Shown: positions 21,208 to 30,479 of the stretch, in pieces
How the letters are laid out: each line of letters begins with the position of its first letter
Numbering within the stretch: position 1 is the first letter of the stretch
NCBI GenBank assembly: GCA_019237945.1
Contig: JAFAOG010000508.1
Location: 1-36,706, forward strand
Source: Deltaproteobacteria bacterium
GTDB taxonomy: Bacteria > Myxococcota_A > Polyangia > Haliangiales > Haliangiaceae
DNA length: 36,706 nt
Reading direction: 5' to 3'
Position numbers and translations under genes: made by a program
Notes under the pieces: model-generated
The model's database searches: none
Seen by the model: only the letters and a program-made list of their open reading frames with translations
What the model was told of the DNA's origin: nothing

Positions 21208-21981
21208 ATGTCGCATTTCCTCGGGGTTCGCACGGTTGCGTCTGCATGCCTGATCGCCGCGGTCGTCGCGAGCGCGGGTTGCGAAAAGGACAAGCTCAAG
21301 GGCCCCGAGGCCGAGGTGAAGAAGAGCGACATCAAGGTCGATCTTCCCGCGGTGCCGGACTTCGCGTTGCCGCCTGCACCCGCCGATGGCTCGCACACGA
21401 TCAAGGAGCTGCGGGTCAAGGGCAAGAAGCTCCTCGACACCGACATCACCGTGCACGGCTTCATCACCTGGGCTTACGACTGTGCGACGGCGGTGCGCAA
21501 GCCCGAAGAGACCGACAAGGACGTGCAGAAGCGGATCGACGAAGATCCGACGCTGTGCGAGCGCCCGAAGTTCTACATCGGCGATGACAAGGCGACGCCG
21601 GCCGAGAAGAGCCTGTGGATCGTCGACGTGCCGCGTCCGTACAACAAGCTCGAGATGGAGCGCATGAAGAAGCCGGAGCGCAACCTGCTCGACCGTTGCG
21701 AGCCCGGCGAGAAGGATCCGAAGAAGAACATCTGCGGCCCGTACGCCGTGGGTGACGAGGTGATGATCACCGGCACGTTCAAGACGTCGTCGCCGCACAG
21801 CGAGCGCAACTCGGACGGCCTGCTCGTCTACAAGAAGATGAAGAACGTCACCCAGAACTGGGAGACGCCCGACATCGCGCCGCCGCCCGGCGCCGCCGAT
21901 GGCAGCACGCCGCCCGCCGGTGGCCCGCCGCCCGCGACCAAGCCGTCGCCGACGGATCTCGTCAAGCCGAAGCACGGCTAG
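21208..21981 (+). CDS. Lipoprotein of unknown function
   Basis: This 257-residue protein has a clear lipoprotein signal ending VASAGC (Cys25). A Lys/Glu-rich stretch follows, then a compact region of about 150 residues with ITVHGFITWAYDC, RPKFYIGDD, LWIVDVPRP and GDEVMITGTF. The last pieces resemble an OB-fold strand pattern. Cysteines near residues 92, 112, 168 and 178 could form two disulphides. The C-terminal 35 residues are Pro/Ala/Gly-rich. The family is not recognised. The stop codon shares one base with the next gene (TAGTG), so the two lipoprotein genes are co-translated. Confidence 0.75.
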   Translation: MSHFLGVRTVASACLIAAVVASAGCEKDKLKGPEAEVKKSDIKVDLPAVPDFALPPAPADGSHTIKELRVKGKKLLDTDITVHGFITWAYDCATAVRKPEETDKDVQKRIDEDPTLCERPKFYIGDDKATPAEKSLWIVDVPRPYNKLEMERMKKPERNLLDRCEPGEKDPKKNICGPYAVGDEVMITGTFKTSSPHSERNSDGLLVYKKMKNVTQNWETPDIAPPPGAADGSTPPAGGPPPATKPSPTDLVKPKHG

Positions 21982-22598
21982 TGCGCCTTCTCCTCGCGGC
22001 CGGAATCGCCGCCTGTCACGGCAGCTCGCCCGCCCCGCATCTGCGTTTCGGCGGCGAGTCCGACGCGCCGGGTGCATCGAGCACCGCGCTGAACGCGCTC
22101 GCAGGCGGCGAGATTCCGATCGATGCGAGCTGGAAGTCGGACGACCGGGTAGCGTCGGTGCTCACCGTGACGTGCCAGCCGGCGTGCGCGACCGAGCGCC
22201 ATAGCCCCGAGCACGTGATCGTGCATCCGCCGGGCATCGGCGCGCTCGCAATCACGGCGACGACGACGCGCGAGGGCAGTCGCGAGCAGCTCAGCGCGAC
22301 GAGGACCTACAACATCGTGCGCGCCGAGGACATCGGCATCGTCTGCCGCGACGCGCACCACGCGGTGCTCGAGTGCGACGTGCCGCAGAACGCGAAGACG
22401 GCGACGGCGGAGGTCGTCGCGTACATCGGCGGCAAGCCCGTCGCGCCTGTCGGCGGGATGCGCATCGACGGCAAGGAAGTGCCGGCGGGCCCGTTCTTGC
22501 TGTCGGCGCTCTTTGTTCACGCGCCGGGGCTGCACACGATCGAGCTCTCGGGCGGCGGGCTGAAGAAGCACGTCGTGATCGCGATCGCGCCGGATTGA
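21981..22598 (+). CDS. Small lipoprotein of unknown function
   Basis: This 205-residue protein starts at GTG 21981, overlapping the preceding stop by one base. A very short signal ends at IAAC (Cys12). The rest is beta-rich with two likely disulphide pairs (CQPAC; CRDAHHAVLECDV) and ends in a strand-like LKKHVVIAIAPD. No enzyme motif is visible. It is the second gene of a two-gene lipoprotein operon and may act with its neighbour at the same membrane site. Confidence 0.7.
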   Translation: MRLLLAAGIAACHGSSPAPHLRFGGESDAPGASSTALNALAGGEIPIDASWKSDDRVASVLTVTCQPACATERHSPEHVIVHPPGIGALAITATTTREGSREQLSATRTYNIVRAEDIGIVCRDAHHAVLECDVPQNAKTATAEVVAYIGGKPVAPVGGMRIDGKEVPAGPFLLSALFVHAPGLHTIELSGGGLKKHVVIAIAPD

Positions 22599-22617
22599 GC
22601 CCGGCGGCGGGGAGCGA

Positions 22618-23091
22618 TCAAAAGAGCCAGCCGACCTCGAGGCCGGCCGTGAAGCCGCCGCGCGTCCAGTCGGGCATGCGCGTGGCGAAGTCGCGATGGA
22701 CCTCGAGGCCGACGCACGGCGTGACGATCAGATCGCGCCACGGCTGGAAGCGATAGCCGAATTCGCCGCCGACCCCGAGCGTGAGCGCGGTCGAGAGCCA
22801 GCGATGATCGGTGTCGTCGTGGGTGAAGTCGCCGTCGGCGTAGACGCTGCCGCCGACGTACCAGCCGGTCATCGTCGCGCGGCGCCAGAACCAGCGCACG
22901 GTGCCGGAGACGCCGCTGCGGATGCCGGTGTAGTCGCCCATCGCGGACTCGCGGAGCTCGGCGCCGACGCCGATCGCGAGGCGGTGCTCGGGCAGGAACT
23001 GCTCGTAGAGGACGCGCGCGCCGCGCACGCCGTCGGTCGACGGGATCGAGAGCGACAGCGCGTGAGTGAGGAGGATCGCCGGCGTGCTCAT
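22618..23091 (-). CDS. Small putative outer-membrane beta-barrel protein
   Basis: This 157-residue protein starts at ATG 23091, overlapping the esterase stop as ATGA. It shows alternating aromatic and glycine strands (GVSGTVRWFWRRATM, GWYVGGSVYADGDF, LTLGVGGEFGYRF, GFTAGLEVGWLF). The final residue is Phe, as in outer-membrane barrels assembled by the Bam machinery. A clear signal peptide is lacking, so export is uncertain. It is the second gene after a lipoprotein esterase. The product may be a short barrel, or a domain whose N-terminus is mis-called. Confidence 0.6.
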   Translation of the reverse strand: MSTPAILLTHALSLSIPSTDGVRGARVLYEQFLPEHRLAIGVGAELRESAMGDYTGIRSGVSGTVRWFWRRATMTGWYVGGSVYADGDFTHDDTDHRWLSTALTLGVGGEFGYRFQPWRDLIVTPCVGLEVHRDFATRMPDWTRGGFTAGLEVGWLF

Positions 23092-23981
23092 GGCGGAGGT
23101 CCGATCGTGTGGTCGAGGAAGTCGAGGATCGCGGCCTGCGCTTCGGGCGTGTCGATCGAGGTCAGCGGGAGCTCCCACTGACCGTCGGCGCCGTTCCAGA
23201 TGTGACCGCCGCCGGGGATCTCGAACAGGCGCGTCTCGGTGCCGACGGCGTCGAGCGCCTTCTTCATCAGGTGCGCGTGATCGATGCTGACGAACCAGTC
23301 GTTGTCGCCGCCGACGAGCAGGAACGGCGGATCGCCGACGGCGACGTGCGTGATCGGTGAGGCCTCGGCGTAGACCTCCGGGACCTGATCCTTCGTGCCG
23401 CCGAGGAAGTCGGTGACGGCCGTCGCGCCGAGCAGCAGCGTCATGTCCTGCGGGCCGGCGCCGGAGACGACGGCGTTCAGCGGCGCGGCCGGGCCCGCAG
23501 CGCAGTCGGGCGCGACCCCCGGGTCGGCGGCGGCGGTGCCGAGCATCGAGACGAGATGACCGCCCGCGGAATAGCCGAGACCGGCGATCTTCGTCGGGTC
23601 GACGCCGAGTGACTCCGCGTGCGCCCGCAGCCACGCGAGCGCGCAGAAGCAGTCCTTCACCGCGCCGGGGAACTGGCCGCCGTGCGGCGTGAGCCGGTAC
23701 TCGATGTTGACGGTGACGTAGCCGGCCTCCGCGAGACGCTCGGCGTGCGGCGCGAGGCTCGACCGGTAGATGCCTTCGGTCCAGCCGCCGCCGTGGATCA
23801 CCAGAACGGCAGGACGTGGCACGCCGGCAGGCGGTGGCATGTAGACGTCGAGGACGTCGGCGGAATAGCGTTCGTCGTACGGAATGTCGGATTGCTCGAC
23901 GACGTTGGAACAGCTGGTGAGAACGAGGAGCCACACCAGCGTGGGGATTCGCGGCACGGTGCGGGAATGAGCAACCGCCAT
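23088..23981 (-). CDS. Alpha/beta-hydrolase esterase lipoprotein
   Basis: A 297-residue serine hydrolase related to the BD-FAE/hormone-sensitive-lipase type esterases. Visible motifs are the oxyanion-hole HGGGW (63-67), nucleophile GYSAGG (Ser138), the acidic residue region GGDNDWF (about 226-228) and the catalytic His260 in GGGHIW. It would cleave carboxyl esters at the cell surface or in the periplasm. The lipobox LTSC places the lipidated Cys at 24. The start ATG 23981 has GAGGA seven bases upstream but lies inside the divergent gene's first codons. GTG 23957 would avoid the overlap and keep the signal, so either is possible. It is followed by the small barrel gene through an ATGA overlap. 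Confidence 0.85.
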   Translation of the reverse strand: MAVAHSRTVPRIPTLVWLLVLTSCSNVVEQSDIPYDERYSADVLDVYMPPPAGVPRPAVLVIHGGGWTEGIYRSSLAPHAERLAEAGYVTVNIEYRLTPHGGQFPGAVKDCFCALAWLRAHAESLGVDPTKIAGLGYSAGGHLVSMLGTAAADPGVAPDCAAGPAAPLNAVVSGAGPQDMTLLLGATAVTDFLGGTKDQVPEVYAEASPITHVAVGDPPFLLVGGDNDWFVSIDHAHLMKKALDAVGTETRLFEIPGGGHIWNGADGQWELPLTSIDTPEAQAAILDFLDHTIGPPP

Positions 23982-26192
23982 GCCGCTATCCTCGCGCTTC
24001 TCGCGGCGTGCCGCATGCACGGGGATGCGGGAGACGGATCGGGGTCGGGCGTCCCGGCGCCGGCCGCCGCGCGGGTGAAGGCCGAGCTCGGCATGCCGAT
24101 CGGAGCGATCGTGTGGAGCGACGACGGGCGGTTCGTCGTGTTCACGGGCGCGCCGCGCGACTACGAGTCGTGGCCGAACGCGCAGGTCGAGCTCGTCGTC
24201 GACGTGCAGACGCACCACGTCCTCGTGCTCGATCGCGTGTCGTGGTTCGACTTCGCGCCGGACCACGCGCACCTCGTCGTGATCGAGGGCGACCAGCTCG
24301 CCGTGTACGATCCGGTGACCGGTGCGCTCGTCGGGCCGCGCGTCGGGATCATCGGCGCGCCGGTGTTCGCGCCCGACGGGCGCATCGCATGGGCCGAGCA
24401 GGCCGGCGACCAGCTGCCGGTGCACGTGCGCGCGATCGGCGGCGAGGAGCACGTGCTGGGCGGCCTGCACACCGGCGAGACCGGCAAGCAAGCGGTGCGG
24501 ATCCAGTTCACGGGCGATTTCCTCGTCGCCGACACGGCGTGGGGCATCCGCGCGTGGCAGCACGACGCGCCGGCGCCGGTCGTCTCGATCGATGCGCCGA
24601 TCTACGGCGACGTGATCGTCGGCGATGACGGCATCACCTACCAGGAAGTGCTCGACGAGCAGGACCGCGCGGCGCTGCGGCACGTCGAGCTCAGCAAGGG
24701 CGAGCGCACGCCGGTCGGCATGATCGAGGACGACAAGGTGTGCGGCGCCGGCGCGATCGATCGCTTCGAGTACATCGCGCGGTGCGGCAACCACCGCTAC
24801 CTCGTGCGCGCGCCGAAGGCGTACTGCGTGTGGGACGTCGCGAGCCGCCGCGTGCAGGCGCGCATCCGCTCGGCGCACGAGGAGTATCACTGCGGCGATG
24901 ACCTCGTGTGGCTCGGCGACTCGCCGCCCGGCGGCCCGTACGAGTGGTTCTCGGCGCGGACCGGCAAGTCGGTGCGCGAGCCGAAGGATCCGCCGACCGA
25001 CGAGCACTACGAGACGCAGAGCGCGGGCGTGAGGCCAACCGACGAGCAGCGCGCGAAGGTGCCCGACGCGCAGGCGGCGCAGGTGTCGCCGAAGGGCGAC
25101 GTGGTCGCGGGCCTGACGGCGACCGGCCGCGGCGCGCTGTGGTCGCTCGCGACGGGTCAGCTGCTGTGGGAGTCACCGGTCCCGTCGGAGATCGGTGCGA
25201 TCGCGCTGTCGTCGACGGATCTGGTCGCGGTCGGGCGCGCGGGCGAGCTGTGGCACGTCGACCTCGCGACGCGCGCGCTGCGCACGAGCCAGCTGCCCGA
25301 CTGCGACATGAGCGACGACGCGCCGATGACCGCCCTGCCCGACGGCCGCGCGGCGGTGCCGTGCCACACGAAGGCCAATGGGCGCGCGCTTCGGCTCGAA
25401 GGCAGCGCGGCACCGGTCGCCGAGGCCGACGACTACGGCTGGTACATCGCGACCGCGACCGGCAGCGCGAGCACGACCGTCGGCTGGCTCACCGGCAACG
25501 GCATCCTCGCGCGCACGCTGCCCGCCGGCACGTCGCCGTTTTCGTTCGCACCCGCGCACTACGGGCTCGCGTTCACCGCCGACGGCACGCGACTCGCGAC
25601 CGCCGAGCCGGTCAAGGGCAAGTACGACTACGAGACGTTCTACAAGCTGACGATTCGCGATGCGAAGAATCAGCCGGTCGCGACCGCGATGATCGAGTAC
25701 GACGAGCCGGGCCAGCTCGTGTTCTCGCCCGACGGCGCACGCCTCGCGATCGCGATGACCTCGGGCGCGCACGTGCTCGTGCTCGATGCGGCGACCGGCG
25801 CGACCGTCGACGACATCAAGGCCGAGAGCGGCGCCGACCGCGGGTGGACGCGCATCGCGCACGTCGCGTGGAACCCGGCCGCGCCGACGCAGCTCGCGTA
25901 TTACAAGCGGATCCCGTCGCGCGTCGTGATTCACGATGTCGTCGCCAAGCGCGACGTCGCGGTGCGGCCGCTCGTGCGCCCGGCGGGCGGGATGATTCGC
26001 AACCTCGTGTGGTCGCCCGACGGCAAGCGCCTCGCGATGCTCGCCGACCAGCTGGTCACGCTGTGGGACGGCGCGGCGCCGCCGACGACGTTCGCGCTCG
26101 CGGGGACCGGCGGCATCGAGGTGCGCGCGGACGGCACGCCGCGCCTGCTCGGCGACGAAGGCGTGGCCAAGGCGATGCTACTTGTGCGGTGA
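23967..26192 (+). CDS. Beta-propeller (WD40-like) lipoprotein
   Basis: This 741-residue protein begins at ATG 23967. A short signal ends at lipobox LAAC (Cys15). It then shows many repeated four-strand blade patterns: VWSDDGRFVVFTG, APVFAPDGRIAWAE, VSPKGDVVAGL, VFSPDGARLAIAM, VWSPDGKRLAML. These are typical WD40-like/TolB-type propeller blades, and at least eight can be counted. No catalytic motif is visible, so a binding or scaffold role is likely. The start overlaps the divergent esterase start by 15 bases if that gene begins at 23981, and the 3' end overlaps the convergent DUF4340-like gene by 15 bases. There is no Shine-Dalgarno and no clear -10. Confidence 0.82.
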   Translation: MSNRHAAILALLAACRMHGDAGDGSGSGVPAPAAARVKAELGMPIGAIVWSDDGRFVVFTGAPRDYESWPNAQVELVVDVQTHHVLVLDRVSWFDFAPDHAHLVVIEGDQLAVYDPVTGALVGPRVGIIGAPVFAPDGRIAWAEQAGDQLPVHVRAIGGEEHVLGGLHTGETGKQAVRIQFTGDFLVADTAWGIRAWQHDAPAPVVSIDAPIYGDVIVGDDGITYQEVLDEQDRAALRHVELSKGERTPVGMIEDDKVCGAGAIDRFEYIARCGNHRYLVRAPKAYCVWDVASRRVQARIRSAHEEYHCGDDLVWLGDSPPGGPYEWFSARTGKSVREPKDPPTDEHYETQSAGVRPTDEQRAKVPDAQAAQVSPKGDVVAGLTATGRGALWSLATGQLLWESPVPSEIGAIALSSTDLVAVGRAGELWHVDLATRALRTSQLPDCDMSDDAPMTALPDGRAAVPCHTKANGRALRLEGSAAPVAEADDYGWYIATATGSASTTVGWLTGNGILARTLPAGTSPFSFAPAHYGLAFTADGTRLATAEPVKGKYDYETFYKLTIRDAKNQPVATAMIEYDEPGQLVFSPDGARLAIAMTSGAHVLVLDAATGATVDDIKAESGADRGWTRIAHVAWNPAAPTQLAYYKRIPSRVVIHDVVAKRDVAVRPLVRPAGGMIRNLVWSPDGKRLAMLADQLVTLWDGAAPPTTFALAGTGGIEVRADGTPRLLGDEGVAKAMLLVR

Positions 26193-27596
26193 GAGCGCGC
26201 GCTCGAGCGCGGTGCAGGTCGCCGGCTCGAACGTGACCGGCGTGCCGTCGATGCGACCCGCGCACGCGGCGCCGAGCGCGAGGGTGTGCGTCTGAGCGGC
26301 GCCGACGGGAGGCGCGAGCGTCACCGTGATCGCGTGCGGGGTGGCGGCGGCCGGTACCATAGGCGGCGTGGCGGCGCCCGCGTCGCGGGCCTGGACGTGG
26401 GCGAGTGCCGTCGCGAGCTCGTCGAGACTGGCAGCCGCGAGGGGCGTGGCGGGCGTCCACTCGCCGAGGACGGCGCCGCGGTGATAGGTCGTGCCGCCGA
26501 TCGCGATTGTCGACACCGCGCTCGCGTCTTCCGACCAGCGCGTCGGATCGGCCCATGCCGCGGCGGGCCTCTGCAGCGCGAGCCAGTCGTCGTGCGCGAT
26601 CGTCAGGACCGTGCCGTCGCTCGCGCGGCGCACCGCATCGGTGGGCAGCACATCGAGGGGCGTGCCGTCGATCGTCAGCGTGCGCAGCGGCTTCGCGGTG
26701 CTGTCGGCGACGACGCCCGGCGTGACCAGCGCGTGCACGAGCGCGGCCGCTGCGGTCTCGTGCGCGTCGATCGCGCCGTCGGGCAGGACGATCGTCTTCG
26801 GGACTGCGGTCACGGGATGGAGGTCGACCTGCACCGCCTCCGCCGCCGCGGCCACGCGATCCCACGCCGCGTGCCCGATGCAGGACGGACCATAGGGCCC
26901 AGCGCTCGCGAGGTCGTCGCCACACGCACCGCCGACGAGCGTCGTGTCGCCGTCGAGCGCGACGCTGCTCGGCCCGGCGCTCGGCTGCGGCGCCGGCGTG
27001 GTCTCGACGTCGGCGAGCGCTTGCTCGAGGGCGCGAACGGCCGAGGCATCCGCGAGCTGCTTGCCGCCGAGCCGACGCGGGTGCCCGATGAGCTCGAGGT
27101 CGGGGACGTGCAGCGCGATCCGGTTCGCACGCGCCGCCGCCGCGAACGGATGCCGCACGTGCAGCGCGAGCGCACCGGGGACGAGCGCACGCGCGACCCA
27201 TGCGTCGACGAGCAGCGGTGTGCCGTCGACGACGACCCACGTCTGGTCGGCGCCGGGCAGCGGATCGGCGATGCCGATGTGCGTCTGGTCGACGTCGAGC
27301 GTCGCGTGGATCGCACCGGGCGTGCCGCCGCGGCGATGCCACGTGGCGGCCTCGAGCGTGCGCAGCACGTCGGCGATCGCGTCGCGGTCGAGGATCACGT
27401 CGCCGGCCTTCCACGTGTCCCCGGTGCGCGTCGCGACGAGGTCGCCCCATGCGAGCCGCTGCACGGCGGCGACATCTTTGTGCACGAGCCGGCGATCGGC
27501 CGGGGCCGGGGTGCGCGCGAGGTCGACCAGCAGCGCCGCCGCGAGGACGGCCGCGACTGCCGCGAGCACGGCGATGCCGCGCCACGATGCGATCAC
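26178..27596 (-). CDS. DUF4340-like membrane-anchored protein of the Gld-type ABC operon
   Basis: This 472-residue protein has one N-terminal transmembrane helix (about residues 6-28) and a large periplasmic part. The segment LVHKDVAAVQRLAWGDLVATRTGDTWK and the later repeat-like TVLTIAHDDWLALQ match the DUF4340 style, a family that often follows GldG-type genes. Function is unknown; a role as a periplasmic partner of the transporter is inferred from position. The GTG start at 27596 overlaps the upstream stop as GTGA. The stop lies inside the convergent beta-propeller gene. Confidence 0.75.
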   Translation of the reverse strand: MIASWRGIAVLAAVAAVLAAALLVDLARTPAPADRRLVHKDVAAVQRLAWGDLVATRTGDTWKAGDVILDRDAIADVLRTLEAATWHRRGGTPGAIHATLDVDQTHIGIADPLPGADQTWVVVDGTPLLVDAWVARALVPGALALHVRHPFAAAARANRIALHVPDLELIGHPRRLGGKQLADASAVRALEQALADVETTPAPQPSAGPSSVALDGDTTLVGGACGDDLASAGPYGPSCIGHAAWDRVAAAAEAVQVDLHPVTAVPKTIVLPDGAIDAHETAAAALVHALVTPGVVADSTAKPLRTLTIDGTPLDVLPTDAVRRASDGTVLTIAHDDWLALQRPAAAWADPTRWSEDASAVSTIAIGGTTYHRGAVLGEWTPATPLAAASLDELATALAHVQARDAGAATPPMVPAAATPHAITVTLAPPVGAAQTHTLALGAACAGRIDGTPVTFEPATCTALERALSPHK

Positions 27597-29758
27597 GCGC
27601 GCCTCCGCCGCACCAGCAGCAGCGCGCCGCCGAGCAGCAGCCACGCGAGCGGAATGCCCGCGGTGCACAGCGCGATCACGGCGCGGCGCTGGCCCGCCGT
27701 CATCACGAGCTTCACCTGATCCGGCGCGCGCGCCGCGACCGCGACCGCCGGCGCCGGCTTGCCCGCGAGCCAGCGGATCGCGTGCGCGAGCCAGAGGTCG
27801 CCCGCCGACGCGCCGCCCGCGAGCAGCGACGTCGCGAACGACTCGGCGCTGCCGAGCGCGATCACGCGATGCGCCCCCGCGGCCGAACCGCTCGCCGGCG
27901 CGCCACCCGCCGACGAACCGACGGCCGCAAGCACGATCGGGCCCGCGAGGTCGTCGGGATCCTGCTCGGGCCGGTGCGCGCGATCGCGCTCGCCCCAGCT
28001 TGCCGCCGAGGCGCGAATCAGCGACGCCGCTCCGCCCGAGACGGTCAGCGCGCGCGGCTCGTACCACAGCGTCGGGCGCGCCCGCTCGAAGCCGGCGTTG
28101 ACCGGGTGCGCCGCGTAGCCATCGAACACGAGCAGCGCGCCGGGCAGCTCGCGCATCGCGAGCGACGGATCGACCGCGATCGCGTCGGTGATGCCGATGC
28201 CCTCGTTCGCGAGCAGGCCCTCGAGACCGGTCGGAGCGAGCGAGCCGTTGATCGGCCGCGACGCGGCGGCGACGAGCAGCCCGCCCCCACGCGCGACGAC
28301 GGCCTGCAGCGCGATCGCGTCGTCGGCCGACAGCGGTGCCGCCGGCCCCGCGACCACCACGACATCGCAGTGCGCGGGCGGCGCGCCGTCGATCAGCTCG
28401 ACGCTGATGCCGGCGCCGCGCAGCCGGTCGGCGACCGCGGACCAGTCGGCGTCCTTGTCGGCATGCGTGACCGGCAACTCGCCGTGGCCGGTCGTGAAGC
28501 ACGCCGTCACCGGCGCGGCCTGCGCGAGCTCGGCGAGCGTGCCCGTGAGCGCGCGCTCGACGGCGACCTGCGCGATCGATCCGCTGGCGTCGATGTCGGC
28601 GAGCTGCAGCAGGTCAACGGCCCGGCGCTTCCCCGCGAGCTCGACGATCACGGCGCCGTTCGACGCGAGATCGTGCGGCAGCACACCGGCGAGCCGCGCC
28701 GCGGCCGGGATGCCGCCCGGCAGCGCCGCCGGATCGACGCGCGTGACGCGAACGGGACCGGCGTGCGCCATGCGGTCGGCGACGCGCGCGACCTCGTCGT
28801 AGATCGGGGCGAGCGCACCGAGCGTCGGCTCGACGATCGTGATCGTCGCCGGGGCCGGCAGCGCGGCGACGAGCGCACGCGTCTCCGGATCAAGCGAGTT
28901 GCGGCGCGCGGCGCTGACGTCCCAGCTTGCCGGGTGGCGCGTGGCGATCGCGAGGGCAAGCGCGCCGATCACCGCCACGATCCCGGTTGCGATGACGCGG
29001 CGGCCGGTGTCGCGGCGGCGGCCGGCGCACGCGAGCGCGATCGCGAGTGACAGCCCCGTGACGGCAAGCGCGACGACCAGCACCACCGCCGGCAGCGCGA
29101 GCTCTCCGCGCGACAGCGTCACCAGCTGCGCGCGCACGCTGAGCACGGCCGGCACGTGCGCCTCCGGCCACACGCTTGGCAGCTCGCCGGCGAGGAAGAT
29201 CACGATCAACAGGCCGAAGCCGAGCGCGCCGGCCGCGAGCGACGTCGTCGTGGCAGCGCTCGCCGCGACCGCCCACGCGAGCAGCGCCGCGCCCATCGCG
29301 ATCGCCCCCGCGTAGCCGCACGCGATGCTCGGCACGTCCCAGCCGCCGCCGTCGGCACGGAACAGCGCGACGACGCCGAGGTACGCGAGCGTCGGCATCC
29401 ACAGCAGCGCGTACACGGTCACGGCGGCGAGCCACTTGCCGACGACGGCCGCGCCCTCGCCGACCTGCGCGGTCAGTAGCAGCTCCCACGCGCCGCCGCG
29501 TTTGTCGTCGGCGATCGTGCGCATGCCGAGCAGCGTCAGCACGACGAGCTGGAGCACCCACGTCAGCAGCGTCCCCGCGAGCTGGCCCTCGAGCAGCGCG
29601 CCGAGTGGGGCCGGCTTGCGCGGATCCGACAGCACGCCCACGAGCCCCGCGAACGCGATGCCTTGCACGGCGAGGAACAGCCCGCCGACGATGTAGATGA
29701 TCGGCGCGCGCAGCGTGACCTGCAGCTCGCGGCGCCACACCCAGTACAGCGCCCTCAC
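27593..29758 (-). CDS. Fused ABC-2 permease (GldF-like) and GldG-like auxiliary protein
   Basis: This 721-residue protein joins two usually separate parts. Residues about 1-235 are a six-helix ABC-2 type permease, starting VWRRELQVTLRAPIIYIVGG, with RTIADDKRGGAWELLL as the GldF signature. After a seventh helix (about 245-265) a long periplasmic GldG/ABC-auxiliary domain follows (SLDPETRALVAALPAPATI..., FTTGHGELPV, DVVVVAGP, HPVNAGF). The C-terminus is a last helix followed by RRRRA. In Bacteroidetes GldA, GldF and GldG support gliding. Similar systems occur widely without a known substrate, so the role here is unknown. The GTG start at 29758 overlaps the ATPase stop as GTGA. Confidence 0.85.
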   Translation of the reverse strand: MRALYWVWRRELQVTLRAPIIYIVGGLFLAVQGIAFAGLVGVLSDPRKPAPLGALLEGQLAGTLLTWVLQLVVLTLLGMRTIADDKRGGAWELLLTAQVGEGAAVVGKWLAAVTVYALLWMPTLAYLGVVALFRADGGGWDVPSIACGYAGAIAMGAALLAWAVAASAATTTSLAAGALGFGLLIVIFLAGELPSVWPEAHVPAVLSVRAQLVTLSRGELALPAVVLVVALAVTGLSLAIALACAGRRRDTGRRVIATGIVAVIGALALAIATRHPASWDVSAARRNSLDPETRALVAALPAPATITIVEPTLGALAPIYDEVARVADRMAHAGPVRVTRVDPAALPGGIPAAARLAGVLPHDLASNGAVIVELAGKRRAVDLLQLADIDASGSIAQVAVERALTGTLAELAQAAPVTACFTTGHGELPVTHADKDADWSAVADRLRGAGISVELIDGAPPAHCDVVVVAGPAAPLSADDAIALQAVVARGGGLLVAAASRPINGSLAPTGLEGLLANEGIGITDAIAVDPSLAMRELPGALLVFDGYAAHPVNAGFERARPTLWYEPRALTVSGGAASLIRASAASWGERDRAHRPEQDPDDLAGPIVLAAVGSSAGGAPASGSAAGAHRVIALGSAESFATSLLAGGASAGDLWLAHAIRWLAGKPAPAVAVAARAPDQVKLVMTAGQRRAVIALCTAGIPLAWLLLGGALLLVRRRRA

Positions 29759-30462
29759 GCGGCGGGCTCCAGCAGCTTCATCACCGCGTCGTCGAGACGC
29801 TCGACCTTCGTCTGCTCGCACAGCGCGCGCGGCGTATCGCATGCGACGAGCGAGCCCTCGCGCAGCACGGCGACGCGCACGGCCATCGCCTCGAGATCCG
29901 CGACGGCATGGCTCGACACGAGCACCGCGCGCTGCTTCGCCGCGTCGATCAGCTGCGTGCGCAGCTCGCGCGTCTGGATCGGATCCATGCCGCTCGTCGG
30001 CTCGTCGAGCACGAGCAGCGGCGGATCGCCGAGCAGCGCATCCGCGAGGCCGACGCGCTGGCGAAAGCCCTTCGACAGCGTCCCGATCCGCTGGCTCGCG
30101 ACCTCCTCGATCGCGGCGGCCCGCATCGCGGTCGCGACCGCATCGCCCGCGCGGCCCTTGAGTCGCGCGCGCGTCGTCAGATGCTCGCGCACCGTCAGCT
30201 CGGCGGGCGCCGGCGCGTGCTCGGGCAAGTAGCCGAGGCGAGCCTGCGCGCGCGTGCGGGCCGATGCCACCGAGAGGCCGTCGATCGTCGCGGTGCCGGC
30301 ATCGGCGTCGAGGAAGCCGGTCGCGATGCGCAAGAGCGTCGTCTTGCCGGCGCCGTTGCGCCCGACGAGCAGCACGGCCTCGCCCGCCGCGACCTCGAGC
30401 GTCACGTCGGCGAGTGCGATGCGCGCGCCGTAGGCCTTGCGAATGCCGTCGAGCCGCAGCAC
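29755..30462 (-). CDS. ABC transporter ATPase (GldA-like)
   Basis: This 235-residue ATPase drives the fused permease encoded next. It has Walker A GRNGAGKTT (34-42), the Q-loop region GYLPEHAP, signature LSKGFRQRV (129-137), which replaces LSGGQ as is common in ABC-2 exporters, Walker B LLVLDEP (149-155) and switch His185 in SSHAVADLE. The start is GTG 30462, the first codon of the conserved LRLDGIRKAYG. No Shine-Dalgarno is present; TATAAC ends six bases upstream. It is the first gene of a three-gene operon with overlapping ends. Confidence 0.92.
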   Translation of the reverse strand: MLRLDGIRKAYGARIALADVTLEVAAGEAVLLVGRNGAGKTTLLRIATGFLDADAGTATIDGLSVASARTRAQARLGYLPEHAPAPAELTVREHLTTRARLKGRAGDAVATAMRAAAIEEVASQRIGTLSKGFRQRVGLADALLGDPPLLVLDEPTSGMDPIQTRELRTQLIDAAKQRAVLVSSHAVADLEAMAVRVAVLREGSLVACDTPRALCEQTKVERLDDAVMKLLEPAA

Positions 30463-30474
30463 GCACGAGTTATA
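30463..30474 (-). promoter_or_regulatory. -10 element TATAAC of the ABC operon, leaderless type
   Basis: TATAAC (30469-30474, minus strand) ends six bases before the GTG start and lies in the 17-base gap after the beta-helix gene stop. There is no Shine-Dalgarno. Confidence 0.55.
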
Positions 30475-30479
30475 GCGCG

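Noticed and set aside
21192-21587. Plus-strand frame starting at ATG 21192
   Set aside because: It runs out of frame through the lipoprotein gene at 21208, which has a clear signal peptide and lipobox.
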